Shown one piece after another: positions 1 through 15,493 of a stretch of DNA of 64,000 bases (position 1 is its first letter; each line of letters opens with the position of its first letter). This DNA comes from Cohnella rhizosphaerae (GTDB taxonomy: Bacteria; Bacillota; Bacilli; Paenibacillales; Paenibacillaceae). The DNA lies in assembly GCF_029525575.1 (NCBI RefSeq), contig NZ_JAPDIA010000008.1:1922001-1986000 (forward strand), read 5' to 3'. The position numbers and the translations under genes were made by a program. The notes under the pieces were generated by a model, which did no database searches, was not told the DNA's origin, and saw nothing but the letters and a program-made list of their open reading frames with translations.

Positions 1-1053
1 TCGGCCATGGGGACCGACATATAGCCCCACTTGAAGTCCGCGGGCGTCGACTGTTTCATTTCGTTCTCGACCCACGTGCCTGTCGCCACCATCGCCGCTT
101 TGCCCTGTACGACCTGCATTTGCGACTGCGTGTGATTCAGCGCGGCAAGACCGCTCGGGAAGTAGCCCTTTTTTGCCCATGTCGTAAATCCGGTTCCAGC
201 GTTCGATGTTCTCGGGAGCGAGGTAGTAAGGCTGGTTGAACTTGTGGTAGTCCTCGTAGACCTTGTCGAGCGTGCCCTTCTCCTCTGCCAGCTCATATAC
301 CTTGGGCGTGCCGAACGCATTGGTGATGTAATCCGGATAAACGCCGGGGAACGTGATCGGGAAGAGGCCGGCCGCTTTAATATCCTCGCACAGCTTCAAA
401 AACTCGCTCCACGTTTTCGGGTTCTCATTCCAGCCATTTTTCTCAAATAAGGATTTGTTATACATCAGACCGGAGCCGCTGCCCGAGATCGGGAAAGCGT
501 ACGTATTTCCTTTTGTTCGGGGAGACGAATCGAAGCTGCCTTCGAATGCGATTTCCTTCAGCGTCTTTCCGCTGGCATCGTAAGCTTTGTGGTCCCACAG
601 ATCTTCCTGGGATTCCAGCTTGCCTGCTTCTACGTAGCTGGAGATGCCTCCCGGTATGCTGCCCGAGAACAGATCGAACATATCTTTATCGTCGTTCGCC
701 GCGATTTTCGTCTGCGTAACCTGGGAGATCGTCGGAGAATAGGTCACGTCGAAGGAAACGTTCGGGAACTTCTCTTTGAAGGACGCCATCGCCGTATCGA
801 ACCACGCGCGACCCATGCCGCCTTCGAAAAAGCCGACCTTGAGCGTGACCTTCTCGTCCTTCGGCAGACCGTTCTCTTCGTAAACCTGGCTGCCGGCGTC
901 CGAGGCGCTGGCCGAAGCGCCGGCGGATGCGCCGGCCGATGCGGACGGACTTGCTGCATTTTCGTTCGTGTTGTTGCCGCCGCAGGCTGCAAGAGAAGTA
1001 AGGACGACGACCGATGCAAGTGAAGCTGAAGCCGCTTTCAGAATCGATTTCAT
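1..1053 (-). CDS. ABC transporter sugar-binding lipoprotein (3'-partial)
   Basis: This is the extracellular solute-binding protein of a carbohydrate (CUT1-type) ABC importer. The N-terminus has a lipoprotein signal peptide with lipobox L-A-A-C at about residue 24, followed by an Asn/Ser/Ala-rich linker. The body then shows the usual binding-protein fold with the stretch SGSGSGLMYNKSLFEKNGW. The ATG at 1053 is preceded by AAGGAG at 1061-1066. The gene runs off the left edge, so the C-terminus and the permeases expected downstream are not visible. One extra base in the T6 run at 169-174 breaks the frame; removing it restores GKKGYFP and an open frame to the edge. The GntR/SBP regulator gene just upstream on the same strand is its likely regulator (inference from position). 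The substrate is unknown. Confidence 0.88.
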   Translation of the reverse strand, partial: MKSILKAASASLASVVVLTSLAACGGNNTNENAASPSASAGASAGASASASDAGSQVYEENGLPKDEKVTLKVGFFEGGMGRAWFDTAMASFKEKFPNVSFDVTYSPTISQVTQTKIAANDDKDMFDLFSGSIPGGISSYVEAGKLESQEDLWDHKAYDASGKTLKEIAFEGSFDSSPRTKGNTYAFPISGSGSGLMYNKSLFEKNGWNENPKTWSEFLKLCEDIKAAGLFPITFPGVYPDYITNAFGTPKVYELAEEKGTLDKVYEDYHKFNQPYYLAPENIERWNRIYDMGKKGLLPERSCRAESHAVANAGRTGQSGDGGDRHVGRERNETVDARGLQVGLYVGPHGR

Positions 1054-1324
1054 ATAGACCCTCCTTGGAAGTAAGTAACACGAATTTCACTGACATAGCC
1101 TTCGTACAATCGCATCGTTTTAAACGCGATCAGTCGAGCTCTCCACCTCCTGCATACGCTCCATCTGAACGGAATGGCCGAGACCCGCGCAAACTGCTGT
1201 ATATTTAATTTACTTTCTATGAACCAATTCTACCCACGCTTTGCCCGGTTGTCAAATAATATTTCTCCTTATGTACAGCAGTTTTATATAAGATACAAGT
1301 TTTATGAATAAAATGTAAAGTAAT

Positions 1325-1366
1325 AAAGACCATCAGGGGAGATCGCAGCTCTCCCTGACGGTCTTT
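1325..1366. terminator. Terminator-like hairpin
   Basis: The sequence AAAGACCATCAGGGGAGA is followed by a short loop and a near-complementary arm ending in GGTCTTT, so it could end transcription in either direction. A related hairpin stands at 23471-23504 at the start of the second copy of the same repeat, so it may belong to the repeat rather than to a gene. Confidence 0.45.
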
Positions 1367-1755
1367 ACAACAAGCGCGTGCGCGATCGGCGGACAGCCCC
1401 GCGACCGCCTGAACGCACAACCAGCCGCGCCAAAGCCTCCACGGCCGCCCGCCAGCGAGGCGCGATTGAGTGACGCTTGTGCGCGATCGGCATACGCGAC
1501 GGATTAGGATTTCTTAGCGCCCTTCTAACACCTCAGCCTCAGCAAAGTGGATGCGGAATTGCAGAAACTTTCTCTTGGGCTTGTCCAATTAACCTTGAAC
1601 AACGCCAGGCCTGCGGTCTAGACGGGCTTGACGTTCTCGCAATCGCGGCCGATACAAATAGCTGTTGAAACGCATTTATTTCCTTTGATCACGGCTTCAT
1701 TGGGCCAAATAAGTGTTGAAGCGCAATTAAATTCCCACTTTCGAGCGATTTGACC
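1330..1755. repeat. Intergenic repeat family 1, copy 1
   Basis: About 430 bp are shared with 23480-23965, with the best conservation over the last 100 bp (from TGTTGAAACGCATTTATTTC to TTTCGAGCG). Inside are two direct repeats of the type TGTTGAARCGCA. A partly inverted ACACTTA motif recurs just downstream, at about 1775-1842. Both copies lie between minus-strand transcription units in the same orientation. I do not recognise the element. Confidence 0.75.
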
Positions 1756-1962
1756 ATGTCTTGGACAAAACAACTGCGGTTGGACACTTATTTCCTCCCC
1801 GACCCCGATCAACGCGCCGATTCATTGCCTTTCAACACTTAGCGCCCCTCCGGCATCCGGCTCGCGGCTCTCAAACCGAGACTTCAACGACCGCACCATG
1901 GCGGAGGAAGGCCAGTTTGTTCCTAACCGGGACTTCGGCGGCGGGGCGACGTTCTGGCACGA

Positions 1963-1988
1963 TAAAAAAAGGAGGGATCGCTCCCTCC
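1963..1988 (-). terminator. Intrinsic terminator of the GntR/SBP regulator gene
   Basis: Read on the minus strand, a perfect GGAGGGA/TCCCTCC hairpin follows directly after the corrected stop codon (1989-1991) and is itself followed by seven T. Its position supports the frameshift-corrected end of the gene rather than the longer uncorrected frame ending at 1822. Confidence 0.9.
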
Positions 1989-3378
1989 TTACGTTTTGGA
2001 AAGCAGTTCGTCGACCTTTTCGCACAGCTCTTGCTCGGTGATCAGGTCCGACCAATATCTTTTTTAGCAGCCTGCCCAGTACGTCGAACGCCTCCGCCGA
2101 CAAGTTCAACCGGCTTCGCGTGCTGTACGTCGCCATAATCTCCCGGTAGAGCGGATAGCGGGACGGCCGATTGATCGAATCGGGCACCTCGAGGCGGGAT
2201 TCGTTCAGCGACCTGACCGCCGGAAGGCTGTTCGATCCTCTGCGAATGATGCCCTGCGCCCTGGGCGAAGCCATATATTCGACCAGCAGCCTGGCAGCGA
2301 CATGATCCGTCTTGCGCATCGATACCCCGATCGCATGGAGCATCGAAGCGGGCGACTGGACGAACGGGGCCGGCGACAGATCGAAGTCCAGCGGCGATTC
2401 CTTCAGCTCGTTCAAAGACATGTAGCTGGCCAGCATCATCGATACTTTCCCTTGGCTAAACAGATCCATGACATCTTTGTTGTCCTCGATCAAAAATCCG
2501 AGATAGTTGTCCTGCGCCTTGATGATTCGCTTGCACAAACGCATGCTCTCCAGCAGCTTGCTGCCTTCGAGACTGAACTTGCCGCTAGGGTCCGGACCGA
2601 TATCTTGTCCGCTCTGCATGAGGAACACCGGCCAGCGCAAGGCGGACACCATTATGAAGTACAGCCCGAGCCTTCCGCTTGCCGACTTGGACAGCGTCTC
2701 GGCGTGCTCGAGCGCATCTTCCCAGGTCCAGCTGCCGTCCGGCTCGGGCACTTGCGCTTCGCTGAAATGGGCCCGGTTGTATGCCAGCACGATGGGAGAA
2801 AATACGACGGGCGCGGCATATTGCAGCGGTCCGAGGCGAAAGACTTCGTTCAGAAACGGATAGATCTCCCTGTCCGTCTTCAGCGGTTCAAGCATATCGA
2901 GCGCTCCGCGCTCCGCCAGCTCCTGAAAATGAAGACTGTTCAACGTAAAGACGTCGATCAAGCCATTTTCCAGATAACTCTCGATCTGACTCGTATAATC
3001 AGTCATCGTAATCGTCAGAATCTTCACCCGAATATGCGGGTAGAGCACGTTAAAATCGTCGAGCAGTCGCGAAAGAAGCAAATCCTTCTCGATCGAAGAG
3101 CTGACCCCGAGCGTAACGACGGTCGCCTCGTGGCCCTTCTCCGTCACCTTGCTGCCCACCCGGTTCACTTTGACGATCAACCCTTCGGCGACCAGCTCGT
3201 CGAGCCCTTTCCTGACGGACTTGTTGCTAAGTCCGTACTGCTGGACGAGCTCGGACTCCGAGGGAAGAAATTCTCCGGGTTTATAAGTGCCGGCTATAAT
3301 ATGATCGCGCAGCTGCTCGATCATAAATTTCAAACGCGAACGAAATTTATTGCGACCCGATTTATTGCGATCCTCCAT
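1989..3378 (-). CDS. GntR-type regulator with solute-binding-protein-like sensor domain
   Basis: This is a transcription regulator of 462 residues. Residues 10-80 form a GntR winged helix, with PGEFLPSESELVQQYGLS and the following SNKSVRKGLDELV recognition region. The rest resembles a cytosolic version of an extracellular sugar-binding protein (VVFSPIVLAYN, RWPVFLMQSGQ). There is no signal peptide. The ATG at 3378 has GAGAGG about 10 bases upstream; the GTG at 3387 is too close to that site. An extra base in the T6 run at 2060-2065 diverts the frame; correcting it gives the ending YWSDLITEQELCEKVDELL and a stop at 1989, directly before a terminator. Two paralogues lie in this window (30696-32075 and 50903-52336). 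It probably senses a sugar taken up by the adjacent importer (inference). Confidence 0.85.
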
Positions 3379-3595
3379 AAGAGCCACTACCTCTCCAGTC
3401 GCATCGTTAATGAATAAAAAGCCAAAGCATTTTCCTTAAATTTAAACGAAAACAACATTGAAGTAAAGCATTCTGCTGTACAACTTGTTTCTTTTCACTA
3501 AATCGCTCCTATACAAACAGACAAAATGCCGCAGACGTACATTACCTCGGCGCAATGCGATCCTATATCGCCTATGACGCTTCTTCGTCGCGCAT

Positions 3596-5465
3596 CTAGC
3601 CCCGCTTAACTACGGGAATCGTAAAACGAAACCGGCAGCCTTCTCCGGGCTCGCTCTCCGCCCAGACCGCCCCGCCATGACGCTCCACGATTTCTTTGGC
3701 GATGGAAAGTCCGATGCCTTGCCCGTCCTTGCCTGCCGTTTGTTCCAACCGGGTACGCCGATGGAAAATCAACGACAAATGTCCGGCTTCGATGCCCGGT
3801 CCATCGTCCCCTACCGTCACGCGCGCTTCGCGATCGTCCGCGGACGCCTCCAGCCTGATCGTCCCGTTTGGCGGACTATATTTGCAGGCATTGTCGATCA
3901 GATTGGCCAACACGCGCTTGATCGCATGCGCCTGAACAAAAACGTCGACCGCTTCGCCGCCGGGGTCGACTCGATATTCGCATCGCAAGCCGGCCTGTTC
4001 GATGTCGGACGAAAATTCAACGAACAAGCCCTCCATCCAGTCACCGAATCGAATGCGCGCGCGCGGTTCAGCTACCGCCGAAGCTTCAAGCTGCCCGAGT
4101 CGGCTCAACTCCCGGATATACGTGTAGACGTCAAGCGTTTTTTGATGGATGCGGCCAAGCATGCTTTGCTGACGCTCCGGATCCTGCACCAATCGCTGCT
4201 GCAATGCTTCGACGCCGCCCAGTACGTATGCGAGCGGAGCCCGAATATCGTGGGATATATTCTGAAGCAGCTTCGTCCGAACTTCGAGCTCCATGCGGGC
4301 GCGATCCTTCTCCCGCTGCATGAACAGCAGCCGATGGTACAAAACGAAGCACAGCAGCAGAAAATCGACGACGGATCCGAACTGCATGCCGAAATAAGCG
4401 AACGTATTGTCGGGCATCAGGCCGTAGGACATCAAAATCTTGGGCAGCCCGAATACGATCGTCGTCAGCATGGCGATCGAAAAAAACAAGGCGACTTTGC
4501 TGCCGCGTACGGCGCACCAAATAATGACGGCCGCAGTCGCGACGACCGCCGTCAGCTCGAACAAAGATACGTAAGGACCGACGCCGTGCCGGTAAAAGAG
4601 AGCCCAAGCCGCCGCTCCCGCGGGACACAGCGCCATAAACGTCCGCAGGACGATATCGGCCGCCTTGAAACGCCGCTGCGTGTCCAATATTTTTCGAAAA
4701 AAGGGAAAGAACGTCCAGATCGTGATCGCCACGAGAAGATGATAGGCTGCGCTTTGAAGATGTTCGCTCCCGAACAGCGTTCGTTCAAGCCCGTTCCAGA
4801 TGAAATTGGAAGCGCCGAAGCTGACGACTCCGATCAGGTAGTAAAGAAAGGCGGTGTCGCGGGTGAAGTACAAAAGAATGAGGACGAATACGATCACGAT
4901 GGCGATCAAGCCATAATACAAGCCGAAAAAGAAATAATATTTCGTTTGCGTGCTTTGATACGTCCATGGATCGAACAGCTTGAAGGGGGGTCGTCATCTC
5001 TCCGTCCGTCGCCAACCGGAAATAAACGAAGGTCGTCTCTCCGGGAGGAAGCTTAAGCTCGTAAGCCGGATAGTTGCCTCGCAGCGGCGTCGCTTCGACG
5101 GAAGCATACATTTGAATACGCTCGATAAGCGGATTGTCCATCTGCACGATCCACTTGTCGTTCGGCGTATCGTTGCGCACGGCAAATCGAAACCAATAAA
5201 CCGAAGACGCATAGCCGAAAGCGATCCGGCCGCGAATCGGGCTGAATTGACGGGCAATGTCCGGAGACGACATGTCCGCGTACGACAAATGCCCGGCATC
5301 GTCCGGCAGCAGCTCCATTCGGTCGTTCAGGGATAACGCTTGCTGCGAATCGCGCAATTCAAGAAGTCCGTATGGCGCCTCGGCGGCGTCGGCTTCGGAC
5401 GGCCAGGTCGACAGCATACTGACGAACAGGTAAATCAAAGCCGCGAGTAACCTGCCCATTCTCAC
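3596..5465 (-). CDS. 7TM-type (DISM) sensor histidine kinase
   Basis: This is a 622-residue membrane sensor kinase. After a signal peptide comes a DISM-type extracellular beta domain (about 35-180, with SSVYWFRFAVRND), then seven hydrophobic segments, then the kinase. The phospho-acceptor His lies in NISHDIRAPLAYV, the N box is LANLIDNACKYS, and the G boxes are GDDGPGIE and GQGIGLSIAKEIV. An extra base in the G6 run at 4985-4990 splits the gene exactly at the start of the membrane part; removing it gives FKLFDPWTYQSTQTKYYFFF, the usual entry into the first helix. The GTG at 5465 (or ATG at 5459) is preferred because AAAGGA lies just upstream. The start is close to the stop of the response regulator, so the pair is translationally coupled. 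Confidence 0.9.
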
Positions 5466-5487
5466 CGTCGAGCCATTCCTTTCAACT

Positions 5488-6181
5488 TCAATCGGCATCG
5501 AATTTGTACCCGAAGCCTTTTACGGTATGGATGTATTTTCGTCCTTCGGAGCGGGACTCGATCGCCTTGCGAATTTGATAAATATGCGCCTTCACGATGT
5601 CAGGGGAATACTGGGCGGCGTCGCCCCAGACCTGAACGTACAGTCTCTCGGCATGAAGCACCTTCTTCAGGGCGGGAGACCAGCGCGATGAGCAGCCGCA
5701 GCTCTTTCGCGCGCAGTTCGACGGCTTGTCCGTTAACGGAAACGGCCAGACGGTCCAGGTCGATCCGCAAGCCGGGAAAGTTCAATTCGCGTCCCGGCTT
5801 CCTTGAAGCCGCGAGCCGCATGCCCCAGCTTAAGTTGGCTTTGATTCTCGCTTTTATTTCGTCCGATCGGAATGGCTTGGTAATATAATCGTTGCCGCCT
5901 GAATAAAGCGATCTCAGCATGGCATCGGTCTTCGTGTCGCCCGAGAGGAACAAGATCGGCTGGTGATAGGCGAGCCGAATTTGTCGGCATAACTCCGTGC
6001 CGTCGGTGCCGGGGATGTGCAAGTCCAGAACGATCAAATCGGGATCCACGCTGTTCACCATGGCCAGCCCCTCGCCTCCGCTGAATGCGCTATGCACGCG
6101 ATAGCCCTCCGCCTCCAGAAAAAGGCCGAGAATCTCGTGCAGCCCGGGATCGTCGTCGATCACCAATATTTTTGCCGTCAA
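5488..6181 (-). CDS. OmpR/PhoB-family response regulator
   Basis: This is a 230-residue DNA-binding response regulator, partner of the kinase gene immediately downstream. The receiver domain has the acidic pocket (VIDDD), phospho-acceptor Asp in IVLDLHIPG and conserved Lys in YITKPF. A winged-helix output domain follows, with VWGDAAQYSPDIVKAHIYQI and the ending HTVKGFGYKF. The TTG at 6181 is chosen because GGGGGGAG lies five bases upstream. The GTG at 6214 would sit at the predicted transcription start and can be excluded if the promoter call is right. An extra base in the GGG at 5670-5672 breaks the frame near residue 170; correcting it restores SRLKKVLHAERLYVQVWG. Confidence 0.9.
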
Positions 6182-6213
6182 GACGTCTCCCCCCGCTTTA
6201 TCCAAGTCTTTCA

Positions 6214-6232
6214 CATGAATTATACCAATAAT
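6214..6232 (-). promoter_or_regulatory. Extended -10 promoter of the response regulator/kinase operon
   Basis: The minus strand reads TTGGTATAAT with the TATAAT at 6219-6224, a TG-extended -10 element. No good -35 is visible at normal spacing. Transcription would begin around 6212, leaving a leader of about 30 bases before the TTG start. Confidence 0.6.
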
Positions 6233-6285
6233 TCCGCAAGGCGTTATAAAAAAAGTGAAGTGAGGACGCGGATAGCGAAAGTAAA

Positions 6286-6310
6286 GCGGCGTCCCCCCGG
6301 GGAACGCCGC
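6286..6310 (-). terminator. Terminator after the SLH helical-repeat protein gene
   Basis: GCGGCGT and ACGCCGC arms enclose a second C/G stem, and the minus strand continues with TTTACTTTC. It lies 17 bases after the stop codon at 6327. Confidence 0.7.
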
Positions 6311-6326
6311 CCTACTTCAAACCCGC

Positions 6327-12550
<6,224 letters not shown>

Positions 12551-12722
12551 GATATTCCCCTTTATTTTCCCCACGATCCTTCCACCCTTCGCTAAGCGTT
12601 CTGCCGGTTTTCACGGAACAAGGCGTCCGTCCATTTACAAAAACCGACATTCTTCTATTCATCGTACTGACGCACGGTAAAATAGGGGTGAAATATCCGT
12701 TTTTTAATTCATAAAATTAGAA

Positions 12723-12942
12723 AAACCGCTTGCGGCCTTTGTTTGCGCGGTGACGCTCAGCGGACGGACTGAGGAGCCCTTATTTTTGTTCCTATCGCGA
12801 TTTGCGGCCCGCTCGCGGACCCAGGAGCCCCTATCTCGGGTTTGGTGAGCTGTTGTAGCCTTGATCTGAGCGAATAACGCCTCTCCAGTCCGTAAGGATC
12901 GCAATTGCACCGTTTTGAACGAAATAGCGTCATCTGAGTCCG
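12723..12942. repeat. ~220 bp direct repeat, copy A
   Basis: This copy starts ACCGCTTGCGGCCT and ends CATCTGAGTCCG. It matches 13354-13574 with only scattered differences, including the shared core GATTTGCGGCCCGCTCGCGG. Its function is unknown. Confidence 0.85.
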
Positions 12943-13056
12943 GTATCTTCGTTCGGCTTGCCTTCCGTTGCTCCCGCAATTCTCATTCGCATCTCACGCG
13001 TACCTTGTCGCCTATTGTCGTCCAATCGGCTAAAAGCCTGCATGATCCAACGCGCT

Positions 13057-13092
13057 CCCCTTTCTCGCCTCGCGCGACGATACGAGAAGGGG
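13057..13092. repeat. Hairpin element, copy 1
   Basis: A CCCCTTTCTCG arm pairs with CGAGAAGGGG around the loop GCGCGACGAT. The flanking GTCCAATCGGCTAAAAGCC resembles the flank of the second copy near 23758-23790, so the element is about 80 bp with a conserved foldback. Confidence 0.65.
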
Positions 13093-13106
13093 CTTAAGGC
13101 GCTATT

Positions 13107-13310
13107 CAACGTTAACTGGTCGCAACCGCGGCGTATTCCGGGCGGAAGAAGCGTTGTACAGCGTTACTTGTCGGGACCGTGGCGCATTCCGAGCCGAAGA
13201 GGCGCTGGACAGCGTTGCCTGTCGTGACCGTGGCGTATTCCGGGCCGATAAGGCGCTATACAGTGTTTCTTGTCGAGACTGCGGCGCATTCCTGGCTAAG
13301 AGGCGCTGAA
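13107..13310. repeat. 51 bp tandem repeat block 1
   Basis: There are about four diverged units of roughly 51 bp, each carrying GACAGCGTTGCCTGTCG-like and GACCGTGGCGTATTCC-like segments. There are no spacers, so this is not a CRISPR array. Confidence 0.8.
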
Positions 13311-13353
13311 GGGCGTTACCTGACGATTTTATACTTGCTATGATTTTTAAGTT

Positions 13354-13574
13354 AAACCGCTTGCGGCCTTTTTTTTGCGCAAAGGCGCGCATCGTATGGA
13401 CTGAGAAGCCCTTATTTGTGTTCCTTTCGCGATTTGCGGCCCGCTCGCGGACCCAGGAGCCCCTATCGCGGGTTTGGAGAGCTATTGTAGCCTTGATCTG
13501 AGCGAATAACGCCTCTCCAGTCCGAAAAGATCGCAATTGCACCGTTTTGTACGAAATAGCGTCATCTGAGTCCG
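13354..13574. repeat. ~220 bp direct repeat, copy B
   Basis: This is the second copy of the sequence at 12723-12942 in the same orientation. It lies between the two tandem-repeat blocks, so the arrangement is direct repeat, tandem block, direct repeat, tandem block. Confidence 0.85.
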
Positions 13575-13605
13575 ATTTCCTCACTTACGATGCGACAGTA
13601 GGTTT

Positions 13606-13830
13606 AAAGCGCGGTTAAGCGTTGCTTGTCGGGACTGCGGCGTATTCGAGCCGAAGAGACGCGTTTAAGCGTTGCTTGTCGGGACTGCGGCGTATTCCGA
13701 GCCAAGAGGCGCGTTTAAGCGTTGCTTGTCGTGACTGCGGCGTATTCCGAGCCAAGAGGCGCTGTACAGCGTGACTATCCGAAACTGCGCATCCGGGGCG
13801 GAATGGCGCTCCACGTTGCGGCTGTCGTAA
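13606..13830. repeat. ~50 bp tandem repeat block 2
   Basis: Three close copies of a unit with TTTAAGCGTTGCTTGTCG and GACTGCGGCGTATTC are followed by one or two decayed copies. The family is the same as in block 1. Confidence 0.8.
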
Positions 13831-13900
13831 TCGCATTGGGCTCGGGCTATCGGACGTCTCCCAAAGAATCAAGCGTTAGGCGCTTGCAGGCATATTGTGG

Positions 13901-13931
13901 TTGACGCAAGGCATTTTCGTCATGCTATAAT
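13901..13931 (+). promoter_or_regulatory. Promoter of the aminotransferase gene
   Basis: TTGACG at 13901-13906 and TATAAT at 13926-13931 stand 19 bases apart. The -10 is TG-extended (TGCTATAAT), which compensates for the long spacer. Confidence 0.7.
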
Positions 13932-13932
13932 A

Positions 13933-13954
13933 ATATTGGTTCCATACCTATACC
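13933..13954 (+). promoter_or_regulatory. Putative operator shared with the beta-helix gene
   Basis: ATTGGTTCCATACCTATACC follows directly after the -10 box, where a bound repressor would block initiation. Nearly the same sequence (ATTGGTACTAAACCTATACC) lies at the same place in the promoter at 23342-23371. Confidence 0.65.
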
Positions 13955-13965
13955 ATTATATTTTT

Positions 13966-15372
13966 ATGCAAGATTGGACTTCTGGCGTCTTGCGTATGCC
14001 TCGAGACAACATCGATGAGAGGAAGTGCATTAACCTGTCCAATACAGAACATCAGCTGGCTTTGTTCGGGGGACCCAAGGCGGTAACCGAAGCGCCCGGA
14101 GACCTGTTTACATGGCCCATCGTTACGAAAGAAGACGAGGAAGCGGCGCTGGACGTGCTGCGCCGAGGCGCGATGTCCGGCACGGATGTCACGAAGCAAT
14201 TCGAGGGGGACTTCCGCGAATGGCTGGAGGTCGACTACGCGCTCGGCTTCAATAACGGGACGGCTTCGCTTCAGGCCGCCATGTTCGGCTGCGGCGTAGG
14301 CATCGGCGACGAAGTCATCTGCCCGAGCATCACGTATTGGGCGACTGGCGCTCCGGCCTATTCGCTTGGCGCGACGGTCGCGTTCGCGGACATCGATCCG
14401 GTCAACCTGTGCCTCGATCCGAACGATCTCGAACGCCTGATCGGGGAGCGGACGAAGGCGATCGTCGTCGTCCACTATTTCGGCCATCCTGCCGATATGG
14501 ACCCGATCATGGCGATCGCCGAAAAGCACAAGCTCAAGGTCATCGAAGACGTATCCCATGCCCAAGGCGGCGTATACAAGGGACGCAAGCTTGGAACGAT
14601 CGGCCACGTCGGCGCGATGTCGCTCATGGCCGGCAAGTCGCTCGCGGTCGGAGAAGCCGGCATGCTCGTCACGAACGACCGGGAGATCTACGAGCGGGCG
14701 CTCTCCTTCGGCCACTACGAGCGCTACAACCAGGAAATTCAAACCGAAGCGCTGAAGCCTTACATCGGACTTCCGCTTGGCGGAGCCAAACACCGGATGC
14801 ATCAACTGAGCTCGGCGGTCGGACGCGTGCAGCTTCGTCATTACGAAGCGAGACAGGCGGAGATTCGCCTGGCCATGAACTACTTCTGGGACCTGCTCGA
14901 GGACGTGCCCGGTCTGCGGGCGCACCGCACGGCGCCGGGATCCGACAGCCTGATGGGCGGCTGGTACGCCGCGCACGGCCACTACGTTCCCGAGGAGCTG
15001 GGCGGCCTGTCCGTCTCGCGCTTCTGCGAGGCGGTACGCGCCGAAGGCGTCGAGGATTGTGTGCCGGGCTGCAATCTGCCCCTCCACACCCACCCGCTGT
15101 TCCAAAGCGCGGACGTATACGGGCATGGCCGGCCGACGCGAATCGCGAACGCCGCGCGCGACGTCCGGACGATGGATCGGGACTTGCCGGTAAGCGCGGG
15201 CATCGCCTCCCTCGTATACGCGATTCCCTGGTTCAAGCATTACCGGCCGCAAGCGATCGAGCGGTATGCGTTGGCCTTCCGCAAGGCGGCGATGAATTAC
15301 AAAGAGCTGCTCGTTGGCGACGAGGGCAACCCCGCGACGATGGGCGGCTGGAATATGTTCAAACGCAATTAA
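13966..15372 (+). CDS. DegT/DnrJ/EryC1/StrS-family aminotransferase
   Basis: This is a PLP-dependent fold-type I enzyme of the sugar aminotransferase family, which exchanges an amino group between an amino acid and a keto sugar. The N-terminus is followed by GDLFTWPIVTKEDEEAALDV and FNNGTASLQAAMFG, the PLP-phosphate region. IVVVHYFGHPADMDPI and IEDVSHAQGG supply the PLP-ring Asp, and GKSLAVGEAGMLVTN carries the presumed Schiff-base Lys. The length (458-468 residues) is slightly above the family norm. The start is uncertain: ATG at 13966 or 13996, neither with a clear ribosome binding site. It is a single gene with its own promoter and terminator. The putative shared operator links it to the beta-helix surface protein gene that converges on it. 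Confidence 0.88.
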   Translation: MQDWTSGVLRMPRDNIDERKCINLSNTEHQLALFGGPKAVTEAPGDLFTWPIVTKEDEEAALDVLRRGAMSGTDVTKQFEGDFREWLEVDYALGFNNGTASLQAAMFGCGVGIGDEVICPSITYWATGAPAYSLGATVAFADIDPVNLCLDPNDLERLIGERTKAIVVVHYFGHPADMDPIMAIAEKHKLKVIEDVSHAQGGVYKGRKLGTIGHVGAMSLMAGKSLAVGEAGMLVTNDREIYERALSFGHYERYNQEIQTEALKPYIGLPLGGAKHRMHQLSSAVGRVQLRHYEARQAEIRLAMNYFWDLLEDVPGLRAHRTAPGSDSLMGGWYAAHGHYVPEELGGLSVSRFCEAVRAEGVEDCVPGCNLPLHTHPLFQSADVYGHGRPTRIANAARDVRTMDRDLPVSAGIASLVYAIPWFKHYRPQAIERYALAFRKAAMNYKELLVGDEGNPATMGGWNMFKRN

Positions 15373-15417
15373 GCGCAATCGATTCAATACGAATATCTTT
15401 GCCCGAAGACGAATGAA

Positions 15418-15459
15418 GGCGCCCCTGACCGATTGCTGCGGTCGGGGGCGCCTTTTTTT
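15418..15459 (+). terminator. Intrinsic terminator after the aminotransferase gene
   Basis: The arms GGCGCCCCTGACCG and CGGTCGGGGGCGCC form a strong hairpin followed by seven T. It sits between convergent genes and may also slow transcription from the minus strand. Confidence 0.95.
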
Positions 15460-15493
15460 AAAGGATCATTGCCGTTATTGAATTGGATTCAGG

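Larger units (their letters stand above)
1054..1962. other. Gene-free stretch with first copy of a ~430 bp intergenic repeat
   Basis: No credible gene lies here. The stretch holds the ribosome binding site of the binding-protein gene, a hairpin at 1325-1366, and copy 1 of a repeat (about 1330-1755) that recurs at 23480-23965. Small open frames in it are not conserved between the two repeat copies. Confidence 0.7.
12575..13900. other. Repeat-rich intergenic region
   Basis: About 1.3 kb between the SLH protein gene and the aminotransferase gene hold no convincing gene. They contain two direct copies of a ~220 bp sequence, two blocks of ~51 bp tandem repeats and a hairpin element, described separately. 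The minus-strand frame 13102-13584 stays open mainly because the 51 bp unit is divisible by three. Confidence 0.75.

Noticed and set aside
3677-5056. 459-codon plus-strand frame
   Set aside because: It is a shadow of the histidine kinase gene; that strand shows no recognisable domain, while the kinase motifs are clear.
13102-13584. 160-codon minus-strand frame with 17-residue repeats
   Set aside because: It is kept open by the 51 bp repeat unit, has no ribosome binding site, and half of it is the 220 bp intergenic repeat.
13107-13830. CRISPR array
   Set aside because: The units are contiguous and diverged, have no spacers between identical repeats, and no cas genes are present.
13948-15387. 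479-codon minus-strand frame
   Set aside because: It is antisense to an aminotransferase with complete catalytic motifs; high GC keeps the opposite frame open.
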